Source: Verrucomicrobia bacterium Tous-C9LFEB (lineage in GTDB: Bacteria; Verrucomicrobiota; Verrucomicrobiia; Methylacidiphilales; UBA1321). From it: DNA of 64,000 bases. The notes beneath the pieces were generated by a model that saw only the letters and a program-made list of their open reading frames with translations, had not been told where the DNA came from and searched no databases. The translations under genes and the position numbers were made by a program. This document shows, in pieces, positions 7,741-18,762 of the stretch; the stretch's first letter is position 1; every line of letters begins with the position of its first letter. The stretch spans positions 186,001 through 250,000 of the forward strand of contig NEUU01000003.1 in assembly GCA_002304345.1 (NCBI GenBank), given 5' to 3'.

Positions 7741-9327
7741 ATGACTCTCTCCAAATGGTTTGTCCGCGGGGATCTGGACGGATTCTTCGCCCTTTTCATC
7801 GACAATTTATTGCAGTTGATGCTGATCGCCTTGTTGTGTCCGGCGGTCTGCGGTTTGCCGGAGAAGCTGGTCACGGGAACGATTCTGCCCGGAGCGGCCC
7901 TCTCCATTCTCTTTGGAAATCTCTTTTACGCCTGGCAGGCACGACGTCTGGCGCTGCGCACGGGTCGCGAAGACGTCACCGCTTTGCCGTACGGCATCAA
8001 TACGGTCAGCCTCTTCGCTTTCGTTTTTCTCATCATGGCCCCGGTCTATGCCGAGACCAAAAGCGCTGTCTTCGCCTGGCAAGTGGGCCTCGTGGCTTGC
8101 TTCGCCAGCGGCATCATGGAAATCATCGGGGCTTTCATTGGCGACTGGCTGCGGGCCCACACGCCGCGCGCTGCCCTGCTCTCTGCCTTGGCCGGAATTG
8201 CGATCACCTTCATCGCGATGGGTTTCATCTTCCAGATTTTTGCGGCACCGGCCATTGCGTTCATTCCGATGTCCATCATCCTCGTCGGTTACGCGGCCCG
8301 CATCAAATGGCCCTACCGGCTGCCGGCGGGATTCATTGCCGTGCTCATTGGCATTGCCCTCGCGTGGGGTTTCAAACTGGCTGGGTTTGATTACTGGCAT
8401 CCGCCGAAACTGAACTCCGAGTTTGGATTCTATCCGCCGCGACCGGTGCCGGGCGATTTATGGGAACTGCTGTTTGATCCGCTCTCGTGGCGTTACCTCG
8501 CGGTCATTGTCCCGATGGGATTATTCAATGTGATCGGTTCGCTGCAGAATCTGGAAAGTGCCGAAGCGGCGGGCGATGTCTACAGCACCAAGTCCTCGCT
8601 GCTCGTGAATGGTTTCGGCAGCGTCATCGCGGCGCTCTTTGGCAGTGCGTTTGCCACGACGATTTACATCGGGCATCCCGGTTGGAAAGTGATGGGGGCC
8701 CGGTCCGGTTACTCCGCGCTCAATGGCGTGGTGATTACGTTGCTCTGTCTTTGCGGCGGCATTACGGTTGTCATGCAGGTCATTCCGATTGAGGCGACCC
8801 TTGGCATCCTGCTTTGGATTGGCGTGATCATCATGGCGCAGGCGTTCCAGGAAGTGCCGAAGGAACATGCAGCGGGCGTGGCGCTCGGTCTGGTCCCGCC
8901 GCTGGCGGGCTGGGCCTTGCTGCTTGTGGAAACCACCTTGCGCGCGGCGGGTACGTCACTCTATGCCGTGGCTCCCAAGTTCGGCGACAATTTGTCCATC
9001 TACGGCATCATCGCACTCAATCAGGGTTTCCTGCTCACCTCGATGATCCTTTCGGCCACGCTAGTGTACCTCATCGAAAAGAAATTCAAACTTGCTGCCG
9101 GATGGATGATGGTCGGCTCGGTGCTTTCCGCCACGGGTTTTATACACGCCTACAACCTCACACCCCTCGGCGTGCAGAATGTGATCGGCCTGCGCCATGA
9201 TGGCGGCGCGCTGGGCGGTTATTCCCTCGCGGCGACGGACTTCACGATTGTGTATGCCGTCGTGGCGGGCCTGCTCTACTGGCTGCATTTCTACACCCGG
9301 AAGCAAGCGGTCAAGCCAGCGGTGTAA
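7741..9327 (+). CDS. NCS2-like nucleobase permease
   Basis: 528 aa, very hydrophobic, with about 12-14 transmembrane segments. The opening region (DLDGFFALFIDNLLQLMLIA, LPEKLVTGTILPGAALSILF, NLFYAWQARRLALRTGREDV, TALPYGINTVSLFAF) matches the xanthine/uracil/AzgA-type permease superfamily. The mid-protein QNLESAEAAGDVYSTKSSLL is the equivalent of the substrate-site helix. It likely imports a purine or pyrimidine base by cation symport. It sits 72 bp before purC on the same strand, which fits a nucleotide-salvage theme. Substrate specificity is not determinable here. Confidence 0.85.
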   Translation: MTLSKWFVRGDLDGFFALFIDNLLQLMLIALLCPAVCGLPEKLVTGTILPGAALSILFGNLFYAWQARRLALRTGREDVTALPYGINTVSLFAFVFLIMAPVYAETKSAVFAWQVGLVACFASGIMEIIGAFIGDWLRAHTPRAALLSALAGIAITFIAMGFIFQIFAAPAIAFIPMSIILVGYAARIKWPYRLPAGFIAVLIGIALAWGFKLAGFDYWHPPKLNSEFGFYPPRPVPGDLWELLFDPLSWRYLAVIVPMGLFNVIGSLQNLESAEAAGDVYSTKSSLLVNGFGSVIAALFGSAFATTIYIGHPGWKVMGARSGYSALNGVVITLLCLCGGITVVMQVIPIEATLGILLWIGVIIMAQAFQEVPKEHAAGVALGLVPPLAGWALLLVETTLRAAGTSLYAVAPKFGDNLSIYGIIALNQGFLLTSMILSATLVYLIEKKFKLAAGWMMVGSVLSATGFIHAYNLTPLGVQNVIGLRHDGGALGGYSLAATDFTIVYAVVAGLLYWLHFYTRKQAVKPAV

Positions 9328-9399
9328 AAAAGTTCATCGGGTTACGCTGGCGCAGAATCTCGTTCCCATGTGGGCCCGATTCCGCTAAAAAGGTGGACT

Positions 9400-10257
9400 A
9401 TGGCCGGAACTGACTTTTCCAAACTTCCCCTGAAGAAACTCCGCAGCGGCAAGGTCCGCGATCTGTACGAGTACCACGACGAAATGTGGCTCGTGGCTTC
9501 CGATCGCATCTCGGCCTTTGACGTCATTCTGCCCACGCCGATCCCGGATAAAGGCGTGATCCTCACCCAGCTCTCGCGTCACTGGTTTGAACTGACCAAG
9601 AGCATTTGTCCGAACCACATCATCAGCTACGACGTGCCGGCCGAGTTGACCATTCCCGAGTGGAAAGGCCGTCTCATGCGCGCACGCAAACTCGAGATCA
9701 TTCCCTTCGAGTGTGTTGCCCGTGGTTATCTCGCCGGATCGGGGCTCAAGGAATATAAGGAAAAGGGCACCGTGTGCGGTCACGTGGTTCCCGCAGGCTT
9801 GCAGGAATCGAGTCAATTGCCGCAGCCGATCTTCACCCCCGCCACCAAGGCGGAGGCCGGTCACGACATGAACCTCACGCCTGCCGAAGCGCGCGAGCAG
9901 ATGGGGGAAGATCTGTACAAGCGGCTGGATAAACTCACGCTCGATCTCTACACCTTCGCTGCCCAGTACGCCCGCGAACGCGGCATCATCATTGCAGATA
10001 CCAAGTTCGAATTCGGCTGGTTCGATGGCCAGATTGTTCTCGCCGACGAAGCGCTCACACCCGACAGCTCCCGCTTCTGGCCTGCCGCCCGCTGGCAGCC
10101 GGGAAAGAGCCAACCGAGCTTTGATAAACAGTTTGTCCGCGATTACCTCGAGGGTCTCGACTGGAACAAGCAGGCCCCCGGCCCGGAACTGCCTCCGCAG
10201 ATCGTCGAGCGCACCCGCGCCAAGTACGAAGAAGCGCTCAAGCGTTTGAGCGCCTAA
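9400..10257 (+). CDS. purC: Phosphoribosylaminoimidazole-succinocarboxamide synthase
   Basis: 285 aa from the ATG at 9400, chosen because AAAAAGGTGG ends five bases upstream. An upstream in-frame start adds ten non-conserved residues. SAICAR synthetase joins aspartate to CAIR using ATP in purine biosynthesis. Family motifs are LRSGKVRDLYEY (residues 14-25), ASDRISAFDV, ECVARGYLAGSGLKEY and IADTKFEFGW. Length and motif order are normal for the longer purC class of about 290 aa. It overlaps tail-to-tail by four bases with the leftward gene ending at 10254. Confidence 0.97.
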   Translation: MAGTDFSKLPLKKLRSGKVRDLYEYHDEMWLVASDRISAFDVILPTPIPDKGVILTQLSRHWFELTKSICPNHIISYDVPAELTIPEWKGRLMRARKLEIIPFECVARGYLAGSGLKEYKEKGTVCGHVVPAGLQESSQLPQPIFTPATKAEAGHDMNLTPAEAREQMGEDLYKRLDKLTLDLYTFAAQYARERGIIIADTKFEFGWFDGQIVLADEALTPDSSRFWPAARWQPGKSQPSFDKQFVRDYLEGLDWNKQAPGPELPPQIVERTRAKYEEALKRLSA

Positions 10258-10787
10258 GCCTGCGCATTGTACGTGCTGCCCGTGGCGGTCGATTGTTGAA
10301 TCGATCCGTCTCCGGACAAATAGTACATATAAGCCGACATCACCTTGGAGAGATTCTCTGAGGAGGAAATAGTCGGGTTCTTTGACTTGGAACCGCCGAA
10401 GAGTTGCGAGATCAGGTTCGACGTATCGGTGCTACCCGAACTGACCGATGCGTTCATCGAGCGAAAGCTGGTATAGGCACTTTTCAACGAGCCATACGCT
10501 TTTTGCGCGGCGCTGAGGTTTCCATTCTCGATCGAGAGAGAAATGATATCGAGGCTTTGCGAGAGCACGCTGAGGGTTCGCGATGTCGTGCTCGAGGGCA
10601 GGACGGAAGTGGCGCGTAACTGGTTTTGAACGGTGTCCTTCAACACGGCGACCTTTTCCTTCGCGGCCACGAGATTGGCGGAAGTCAGGTCACTCCCCAG
10701 TGCGGTGACCGCTTGGTCCGTGGACGTCTGCCGCTTGCTGGAGTTGGAGTTGTAGGCGGCAAGTGCGCCCATGGAGGTGATGGTCAT
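10254..10787 (-). CDS. Hypothetical Ser/Thr-rich helical protein
   Basis: 177 aa with no recognised domain and no signal peptide. It is rich in Ser, Ala and Asn and mostly predicted helical. It contains two copies of a loose motif also seen in the neighbouring gene: LTSANLVAAKEKVAVLKD (about residue 34) and IENGNLSAAQKAYGSLKSAY (about residue 86), that is hydrophobic-x-SG/NG-(D/N)-L-x-x-A-(K/Q). Its stop codon overlaps the purC stop on the other strand. It is the second of two leftward genes separated by 86 bp. Function unknown. Confidence 0.7.
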   Translation of the reverse strand: MTITSMGALAAYNSNSSKRQTSTDQAVTALGSDLTSANLVAAKEKVAVLKDTVQNQLRATSVLPSSTTSRTLSVLSQSLDIISLSIENGNLSAAQKAYGSLKSAYTSFRSMNASVSSGSTDTSNLISQLFGGSKSKNPTISSSENLSKVMSAYMYYLSGDGSIQQSTATGSTYNAQA

Positions 10788-10873
10788 GAGGTATTTCTTG
10801 GGGACTTAACTTGTCCCGGACTGCCTACTGCTTCGACGGCGAAGCGGAAAAGAGAAGGACCATCTGGATTTTT

Positions 10874-11302
10874 TTAAACCCGGACAAAGAATCGTTCGCC
10901 AGTCTTGGGCGGGATCGAGACATTGCCCTTGTCGGCGGAATAGATCACCTGCGGCGGTGATTCGTCAGACCCCTCGTTCGGGAGATGATGCGGAGCGGAT
11001 TCCACTTCGTCTTCCTTCTTTTCCTCTTCCAACTTTTGCGCGGCAATGACATCGCCCGAGGCCATCGCCCCGGCGAGGGCTTCGACGTGGCGCGTCGAAA
11101 GATTGGACGTATCCACCAGCGGGGGATTCATGTTGCTCAGCGCACCTGCCATGTTTTGCTGGTGCGAGGCAAGGGAAGTCTTGGCGGAATCCATGTCGCC
11201 GGACTTCAAATCCTTTTCGAAGGCATCCGGACCTTTGCCGGACGGATTCGTGAAGTAATAATTCACGACCGCGCCCTGTGTGTTGACATTCATGTCACTC
11301 AT
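10874..11302 (-). CDS. Hypothetical protein, acidic/Lys-rich
   Basis: 142 aa, not recognised. The start at 11302 has AGAGG about eight bases upstream. Residues 25-60 hold the motif LKSGDMDSAKTSLASHQQNM, which resembles repeats in the next gene downstream. Residues 90-110 are charged (KLEEEKKEDEVES) and the C-terminus is beta-like (VSIPPKTGERFFVRV). No signal peptide or membrane segment. It is co-directional with the gene at 10254-10787, and the shared motif suggests the two products work together (inference). Confidence 0.7.
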   Translation of the reverse strand: MSDMNVNTQGAVVNYYFTNPSGKGPDAFEKDLKSGDMDSAKTSLASHQQNMAGALSNMNPPLVDTSNLSTRHVEALAGAMASGDVIAAQKLEEEKKEDEVESAPHHLPNEGSDESPPQVIYSADKGNVSIPPKTGERFFVRV

Positions 11303-11777
11303 AATGATACCTCTTTCCCTAGTGGTATACCCTCTCTTCCCAGGGGCGCGATCCCAAGAAGAGTTTGCTAAGGGTGTCGGTATGGGAGGCGGGAACTTTA
11401 GAATTATTTTGAGGAAAATCGCATGGGCGGGTGGGTAGGTTGTGCCTAGGTATTTTCAAGTACCGCGTACAGAGGCATGTCTGCTTTGTAGTGCGCAATT
11501 GTATTGCGCCGCGGCGCGATGCAATCGCGCCCTACAAGGGGCGTGGACATTTCCAGTCTTGGAGCGATTGAGAAGGCAGACCTGCCCCTTGCCCGATCCC
11601 TCGGCTTCGCTCGGGATGACGTGGAATGAAGGTAGTACGCAGTGGCGAGAGTCGAGCGCCCTACAGAAAATCGATGCTATCGACACAGTACGAACGGAGA
11701 TTCAGTTTCGGCGATAGCCTACCTAGAACCTAGAACTTCGTACTTAGAACTCACGCGGCCGGAGGCCGCGTGTGCCT
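11303..11777. other. Intergenic, repeat-rich
   Basis: 475 bases without a supported gene. It holds palindromic GC-rich pieces (TGCGCAATTGTATTGCGCC and GGCGCGATGCAATCGCGCC near 11489-11530), GATCCCTCGG/CTCGGGATGACG with GTGGAATGAAGG (11596-11634, shared with the repeats near 25470 and 25570), and tandem CTAGAAC words at 11722-11750. A strong hairpin lies at 11752-11772 just after rpoD. Confidence 0.6.
11752..11772 (-). terminator. Hairpin after rpoD
   Basis: CACGCGGCC-GGA-GGCCGCGTG is a perfect 9-bp stem with a 3-nt loop, six bases after the rpoD stop. There is no T-run after it, so it may be a Rho-dependent or mRNA-stabilising hairpin rather than a classical terminator. Confidence 0.45.
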
Positions 11778-13679
<1,902 letters not shown>

Positions 13680-13738
13680 AACTCGTTTGAACGCAAATTC
13701 TTCTTTAAAAAACGGACCTGAGGACGGAATCGAATAAC

Positions 13739-15553
13739 CTAGGCGCTGGAGCGTTTGATGTCAAGTAGCTCCTTGGACTTCCTTAACAATTCATCGGGGC
13801 TCAAAAGTCCAGACTTGATTTCCTGCTCCAGCACGGCCATGCGATTGAGTTTCCAGAGATGTTGAATGCGCAAAACCTGTTCCAGCGCAAAGTCTTCCGG
13901 AGCGGCCTTGGCGGAGAGGGGAACGGGATTGATTAACAGGCCCGCGAGGTAATCGCGTTCCGTGGCGGGCCGTTCGTTGGCAAAGTGGCTGGCATCTTCC
14001 CACGCATCGTGAGCGTGCGCGTCGAGAAGTGCCTGCAGGATTTCGCTGCCGCCGAGACCAGTCAGCCACGTGGTGTCGAGGTGCCGTTGCACGATCGGCA
14101 CGACCTGCGGATGGAGCAGCAATAGCGTGAGCATCACTTCGATCACGTCGGCAACGGGACCGAGCGGTCGCGCGGGTTCTTCCACGGGAGCCGCCGCGTT
14201 GGGACCGGTGAGATCGACCGCGCTGCGCAGCTCGCTGGTGCGGGGCGTGACTTCGCGCACCTTGCCCATTTCCTCCTGAAAGACCGAGAGCGGAATTTGC
14301 AGGCGGGTGGCGATTTCCATCGAGACGGTGTGGCGTTGCGTGGGATCGGGAATTTTTTTGACGACGGCGGCCATCTTTTCCGACACCAGACTGCGACCGC
14401 GCGGACTGGTGATGTCGTTTTCGCGGCACGCCTTGTCGAAGAGATAGCGGGTGAAGGCGGGCGCGGTGGTGAGGATCTCGCGGAATTGGTCGTCGCGGCC
14501 ACTGAGCAGAAGCGTGTCGGGATCTTCGCCCTCGGGAATCGCGGCGATGCGGACGTGGAGATCGCATTGGAGCAAAATATCCACACTGCGGTCGGCGGCG
14601 TTTTGCCCCGCCTTGTCGGCGTCGAAGCAGAGGATGACCTCGTCGCAGTAACGTTTCAGGAGGCGGCCCTGATGTTCGGTGAAGGCGGTGCCTTGCGGTG
14701 CGACGATATTCTTGAAGCCGTGCTCGTAGCAGCGGATCAGATCGATCTGGCCTTCGCACACGATGGCGGTGCGGGCGTCGAGAATCGCGCGCTTGGTTTT
14801 CTCCAGCCCGAAGAGAATGCGACTCTTCGAGAAGAGCGGCGTCTCGGGGGAATTCACGTACTTCGCGGCCTTCGCGTTCGCATCGAGGAGACGGCCGCTG
14901 AACGCGACGACCTGCCCGGATTCATTGCTGATGGGAAACATGAGCCGTCCGCGCCAGCGATCGTAGCGGCGGCCGGTTTCATTCACGGTGACGAGTCCGG
15001 CCAGTTCGAGCGTGGCGTTGTCGTAGCCCTGTGACTTCGCCCAGTTCATCGTCGCGTCCCACGAATCGGGCGCGTAGCCGAGATTGAATTCCCCGGCGAG
15101 GTCGGAGTTGATCTTGCGGCTCTTCAGATACTCCCGGGCCGGTTCCCCGGCGGGGTCGCGGCGCAGGATCGATTTCCACCACGTGGTGACGGCGGCATGG
15201 AGGTTGAGCAACCGCTCGCGCTGATTTTGCTCGGCGGTGTTCTCGGCGGAGTAGGCCTCGGGAATCGGCACATGCGCGCGGTTCGCCAGGGTGCGCACGG
15301 CGGCGGGGAAATCGAGGCTCTCGTAGAGCATGACGAAGTCGATCACGCTGCCGCCCTTGCCGCAGCCGAAGCACTTGAAGTACTGGCGGGCCGGATCGAC
15401 GTTGAACGAGGGGGTCTTTTCCTTGTGGAAGGGGCAGCACGCCTTGTAGCGCGAACCGGCTTTCTTGAGCGGGACGTAGCCGTCGATGATCTCCACGATG
15501 TCGCTGGCCTGGCGGACCTGCTCGATGACTTCCTTGGGGATCATTCCGGACAT
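13739..15553 (-). CDS. dnaG: DNA primase
   Basis: 604 aa. The N-terminal zinc-binding domain has [12 protein letters not shown] and [16 protein letters not shown] (residues 39-75). The RNA polymerase core includes [20 protein letters not shown]. The TOPRIM domain has [18 protein letters not shown] and [18 protein letters not shown] at about residues 262-325, with the catalytic E and DxD. The C-terminal part contacts DnaB in characterised homologues. It makes RNA primers for lagging-strand synthesis. The start may be the annotated ATG or the Met three codons later. Downstream rpoD is likely co-transcribed. Confidence 0.98.
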   Translation of the reverse strand: MSGMIPKEVIEQVRQASDIVEIIDGYVPLKKAGSRYKACCPFHKEKTPSFNVDPARQYFKCFGCGKGGSVIDFVMLYESLDFPAAVRTLANRAHVPIPEAYSAENTAEQNQRERLLNLHAAVTTWWKSILRRDPAGEPAREYLKSRKINSDLAGEFNLGYAPDSWDATMNWAKSQGYDNATLELAGLVTVNETGRRYDRWRGRLMFPISNESGQVVAFSGRLLDANAKAAKYVNSPETPLFSKSRILFGLEKTKRAILDARTAIVCEGQIDLIRCYEHGFKNIVAPQGTAFTEHQGRLLKRYCDEVILCFDADKAGQNAADRSVDILLQCDLHVRIAAIPEGEDPDTLLLSGRDDQFREILTTAPAFTRYLFDKACRENDITSPRGRSLVSEKMAAVVKKIPDPTQRHTVSMEIATRLQIPLSVFQEEMGKVREVTPRTSELRSAVDLTGPNAAAPVEEPARPLGPVADVIEVMLTLLLLHPQVVPIVQRHLDTTWLTGLGGSEILQALLDAHAHDAWEDASHFANERPATERDYLAGLLINPVPLSAKAAPEDFALEQVLRIQHLWKLNRMAVLEQEIKSGLLSPDELLRKSKELLDIKRSSA

Positions 15554-15792
15554 ACGTGGTGAGGGGTTATTGTGATCAAGTTGTCACGAAGGTCAATCGC
15601 GGCGTGACGCGGAGCTGTCCGAAAAAAATGCGTCGACAATCCGCTACAAGCGGCTTTTCCCCTGTAGGTGTCGATGGCCTGTTGCGTTCGCGGCGGTTCA
15701 TCGAACCGCCCCGCAGCGCGGGGGTCCTGATCCGGGTTGAAGGCGTCATTGGGATGCGAGCGGGCATGGGAGCCATTGAAGCAGAAAATCGG

Positions 15793-15843
15793 CCGGAGCG
15801 TTTGCGTTAGGTGGGCTACGTGAGCTGCGTGTGCGATATTTTT
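15793..15843 (-). repeat. Intergenic repeat family 3, copy 1
   Basis: About 50 bp nearly identical, on the other strand, to 34753-34803. The shared core reads ATATCGCACACGCAGCTCA, then CACCTAACGCAAACGCTCC. In both copies one frame spells IAHAAHVAHLTQTLR or a close variant, which is a by-product of the repeat. Confidence 0.65.
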
Positions 15844-15976
15844 GAGGGTTGGGGAGGGTTTCTCGCAGAGTTCGCCAAGACGCGAAGGGGGATTTGGGTT
15901 CGAGGTATTCATCGTTGCCGAGAGGCCCTGTCTGGAATGGCACTAAGATAAGGATGATTTGATGAGGTGATCGACG

Positions 15977-16080
15977 ATTTGGAGTGCGGCGGCTTGCCGC
16001 CGCTTTGCCTTTTGATTCACGATCTCGACGGCGGCAAGCCGCCGCACAGCAAAGCGGGAGCAAGCTCCCGCACTCCAAAT
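15977..16080. repeat. Long inverted repeat with nested hairpins
   Basis: Left part ATTTGGAGTGCGGCGGCTTG... is mirrored by the right part ending ...CTCCCGCACTCCAAAT. GCGGCGGCTTGCCGCCGC and GGCGGCAAGCCGCC are self-complementary blocks inside. No gene. Its position between divergent genes suggests a mobile hairpin rather than a terminator. Confidence 0.6.
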
Positions 16081-16236
16081 TGTCCTCATTGGAGATACTC
16101 TTCGATTTGCTTATCCTAGTCCATTAGGCTCGGTCTGTTATGAAAAATGGCCACCTTCGTCATGGACTGTGGCCCTATCGGAGAAAGTTCTGCTTGGAGT
16201 TTGGCCGTTTTCCTCGTTAAGGTTCAGCGGTTTCCA

Positions 16237-17436
16237 ATGAATCGGCGGTTATTAGCGGTGCTTTGTCTCCTCGTGGCGTGGTGTCACGGGGTGGACTGTT
16301 TTGTGGCGCGGGGCCAGGATGGCGTCGCGGCTCCCGCTGCCACCACGCCCACCCCCGCTGCGGCCCCGGCAACGGCAACGAAAGTCGGTGTGGTGGTGCA
16401 GGTGGAACGTCCCTCCTGCGTGATGAATTTTGCGCCCAACCCGGCGGATGTGACGAACATGTTCAACGACGGGCTCAAGGCCCTGACCGGACAGCCGGAC
16501 AGCGCATCGGCGTGGAAAAGTCTCGGCATTGTGCCGACCGACGTTGTGGGTATCAAGATCGATACGGCCGGGGGCGTCGGCCTCAGCACGCATCGCGAAC
16601 TGGTTGCCACCATTGTGGAGGGGCTCATCGCGGCGGGCGTTCCCGGTAACAAGATCATCATCTGGGATAAATTTAGCGATCACATGCGGCTGGCGGGCTG
16701 GACACCGATCGGACCGGGCGCGCGCACTCCCGCGATTGTCTCGGTCGTGCCGGGGGCGAGTTTTGATCCCAAGGTTTTCTACGTGAACGAAATTCTGGGC
16801 CGCTTGATCTGGGGCGACTTGCAATTTCGCGGCACGCGACCGACCGCAGCCGATTTGATGAACGCCACGCGCCGCGCCGTGCAGGCGGCGAATCCCGGTT
16901 TTGGAGATGACGAGAGCGGTTCACCAGCCGCGCCGCCGAGCCCGGACCAGACGAGTAACAAATCGTTTTACACCACGCTGCTGACGCAGGCGTGCACGAA
17001 GATCATCAACGTGCCGGTGCTGTCGGACAGTCCCGCGACAGGCATCTCCGGTTGCCTGAGCACGCTGGCCATGGGAGCGGTGGACAACACGCGGCGCTTC
17101 AGCGCGGAGCCGTCATGGGGCGATCCCGCCGTGCCGGAAATTCTGGACAAGGATTTCATGCGGCAAAAGGTGGTGCTGCACGTGCTCGACGCGTTTGTCG
17201 CGCAGTACGCGGGCGGGCCGAAATTCAACCCGATGTTCACGACCAGCATCGGCGCGCTGTATGTCAGTCAGGACCCGGTGGCGGTCGATACGCTCGTGCT
17301 CAAGCGCATGGAGCGGTGGCGCAAGGATAACCAGATTGATCCGCTCGGCCGGCAGGCGTCGCATGTCGCCACGGCCGCGTCGTATGGCCTCGGCGAGGGT
17401 GATGTGAAGAAGATCAAGCTGATCAAGCTGCCGTGA
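16237..17436 (+). CDS. DUF362 domain protein, exported
   Basis: 399 aa from the ATG at 16237. An upstream in-frame ATG (16147) adds 30 unconserved residues, while starting at 16237 exposes a signal peptide (MNRRLLAVLCLLVAWCHGVD). A Pro/Ala/Thr linker follows, then the DUF362 core: DVVGIKIDTAGGVGLSTHRE, VATIVEGLIAAGVPGNKIII and WDK. KIINVPVLSDS and a C-terminal part with DPVAVDTLVLKRM complete it. DUF362 proteins are uncharacterised; some relatives carry ferredoxin domains, but I see no Cys clusters here. It stands alone between repeat-rich spacers. Confidence 0.82.
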   Translation: MNRRLLAVLCLLVAWCHGVDCFVARGQDGVAAPAATTPTPAAAPATATKVGVVVQVERPSCVMNFAPNPADVTNMFNDGLKALTGQPDSASAWKSLGIVPTDVVGIKIDTAGGVGLSTHRELVATIVEGLIAAGVPGNKIIIWDKFSDHMRLAGWTPIGPGARTPAIVSVVPGASFDPKVFYVNEILGRLIWGDLQFRGTRPTAADLMNATRRAVQAANPGFGDDESGSPAAPPSPDQTSNKSFYTTLLTQACTKIINVPVLSDSPATGISGCLSTLAMGAVDNTRRFSAEPSWGDPAVPEILDKDFMRQKVVLHVLDAFVAQYAGGPKFNPMFTTSIGALYVSQDPVAVDTLVLKRMERWRKDNQIDPLGRQASHVATAASYGLGEGDVKKIKLIKLP

Positions 17437-17447
17437 GGGGAAGATTT

Positions 17448-17540
17448 TTTTAGACGAAATTAACGGAATTTACGAAATTGACCGAAGAGGTCTTTTTTGA
17501 CTTCTCCCTAATTTTGTAAATTCCGTTAATTTCGTCTAAA
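17448..17540. repeat. Inverted repeat with 31-nt arms
   Basis: Left arm TTTAGACGAAATTAACGGAA... (17448-17479) is the near-perfect reverse complement of the right arm ...TTCCGTTAATTTCGTCTAAA (17510-17540), around a spacer of about 30 nt. A further ATTTCGTCTAAAG half-arm occurs at 17574-17586. The position right after the DUF362 stop allows a terminator-like role. Confidence 0.6.
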
Positions 17541-17597
17541 ATGCCTTTGTGATTTGAGTTTTTCATTTGGGTTTATTTCGTCTAAAGCCGTTGTCTT

Positions 17598-18365
17598 ATG
17601 AAAGCCCCGATCGATCGTCTCCGCGAAATCATGGCCGCGCTGCGCGCGCCGAACGGCTGTCCGTGGGACAAGGAGCAGACGCACGCGAGCATCAAACCGC
17701 AATTGCTGGAAGAGTGCTACGAGGTGCTTGAGGCGATCGACAGCGGCGACGCGAAACATTTGCAAGAGGAACTCGGCGATGTGTTGCTGCACGTGGTGTT
17801 TCATTGCCAACTCGCCGCCGAAGCGGGCCAGTTCACTTTTGACGATGTGGCGACCGGAATCAGCGACAAGCTGGTGCGGCGTCACCCGCACGTCTTCGGC
17901 GATGTGAACGCGCCGGATACGAAGACGGTTCTCAAGAATTGGGATGCGATCAAGAAGCAGGAGAAGCCGGAGCGGCAGGGACCGTTCGACGGGATTCCCA
18001 AAGTGCTCCCGGCCTTGATGCGCGCCACCGAGGTCAGCAAAAAGGCGGCGAAGGTCGGCTTCGACTGGCAGGATGCGGCGGGCGCGATGGCCAAGGTGCA
18101 TGAGGAGATCGAGGAGTTGAAGGCGGACGCGCACGACAAGGCGCGGGCAGCCGATGAACTCGGGGATTTACTCTTTGCGACGGTGAATCTGTCGCGGCAC
18201 TTGAAATTGGACGCGGAGCAATGTCTTTCCGACGCGACGAAAAAATTCCAACGCCGGTTCGAGCGGATGGCAGCGCATCTCGCGGCCCAAGGCAAGAACC
18301 TCGAGGACTGTTCCCTCGCGGAGATGGATGCGGTCTGGAACGAGATCAAACATAAGCCAGCGTGA
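17598..18365 (+). CDS. mazG: Nucleoside triphosphate pyrophosphohydrolase MazG
   Basis: 255 aa. There are two MazG domains in tandem, as in E. coli MazG. The N-terminal one has CPWDKEQTHASIKPQLLEEC and ELGDVLLHVVFHCQLA (the EExxE...ExxD metal site), then RRHPHVFGD. The C-terminal one has VGFDWQDAAGAMAKVHEEIE and ELGDLLFATVNLSRHL. It hydrolyses non-canonical or excess NTPs to NMP and pyrophosphate in the cytoplasm. The last codons and stop fall within a GC-rich palindrome (CCAGCGTGACGCTGG), a repeat also found after other genes in this window. Confidence 0.95.
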   Translation: MKAPIDRLREIMAALRAPNGCPWDKEQTHASIKPQLLEECYEVLEAIDSGDAKHLQEELGDVLLHVVFHCQLAAEAGQFTFDDVATGISDKLVRRHPHVFGDVNAPDTKTVLKNWDAIKKQEKPERQGPFDGIPKVLPALMRATEVSKKAAKVGFDWQDAAGAMAKVHEEIEELKADAHDKARAADELGDLLFATVNLSRHLKLDAEQCLSDATKKFQRRFERMAAHLAAQGKNLEDCSLAEMDAVWNEIKHKPA

Positions 18366-18488
18366 CGCTGGACCCCATAGCTGGCGCGCGTTACGCGCCG
18401 CTGGATGACCGAGAAGGTTTAGTTCCGGCGTTATAAGCCTTTTTCCTCTAGATTGTCGCAACGCTATCACTCTTGGAGCACGCCACCT

Positions 18489-18658
18489 GATCCTTCGACA
18501 AGCTCAGGATGACGGGTTGGGGGAGTAATCTCAAATGGAAGCGACGAGTTCTTGTGAGAGCAGAAGAACGATTTCAAACATTACTTTCATTCCACGTCAT
18601 CCTGAGCTTGTCGAAGGATCGCGTGGGATGGTTTACGATGTGACAATCAACTTGAAAT
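18489..18658. repeat. Inverted-arm repeat family 2, copy A
   Basis: 26-bp perfect inverted arms (18489-18514 and 18595-18620, core GACAAGCTCAGGATGACG) enclose 80 bp. A 38-bp flank (18621-18658) follows. The flank matches 25684-25721 in the same orientation, but the interior matches that of copy B in the opposite orientation. Confidence 0.7.
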
Positions 18659-18693
18659 CCTCTCGAGCATTACTGGGTCAAGGGCTCAGCCCT

Positions 18694-18710
18694 TGTTTGA
18701 TAGACAAATT
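18694..18710. promoter_or_regulatory. Imperfect AraR-type operator upstream of the regulator gene
   Basis: TGTTTGATAGACAAATT keeps the right half-site GACAAAT of the perfect palindrome at 19946-19962 and 5 of 8 bases of the left half. It lies 53 bp before the regulator start, so it could be an autoregulatory site (inference). Confidence 0.35.
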
Positions 18711-18762
18711 AGGGAGAGTCGGTTTATGCTGCGCCGTTAGAAAACCGGATTTGTAAGTCAAT

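Larger units (their letters stand above)
15554..16236. other. Intergenic, repeat-rich, between divergent dnaG and DUF362 genes
   Basis: 683 bases without a supported gene. It holds the hairpin GGCGGTTC-atc-GAACCGCC near 15694-15712, the family-3 repeat at 15793-15843 and the long inverted pair at 15977-16080. Leftward frames here (for example 15541-15912) are produced by the repeats. Confidence 0.6.
18366..18762. other. Intergenic, repeat-rich, upstream of the AraR-like regulator
   Basis: 397 bases without a supported gene. It contains the rest of the GC-rich palindromic repeat (18357-18405), the family-2 element (18489-18658), a 17-bp palindrome CAAGGGCTCAGCCCTTG (18679-18695) and an imperfect AraR-like site (18694-18710). 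Confidence 0.6.

Noticed and set aside
9370-9399. Ten-codon N-terminal extension of purC
   Set aside because: It precedes a strong ribosome binding site and is not part of the family's conserved N-terminus.
15541-15912. 123-codon leftward frame containing NIAHAAHVAHLTQTLR
   Set aside because: The peptide recurs at 34753-34803 because the DNA is an intergenic repeat; flanking residues are unrelated.
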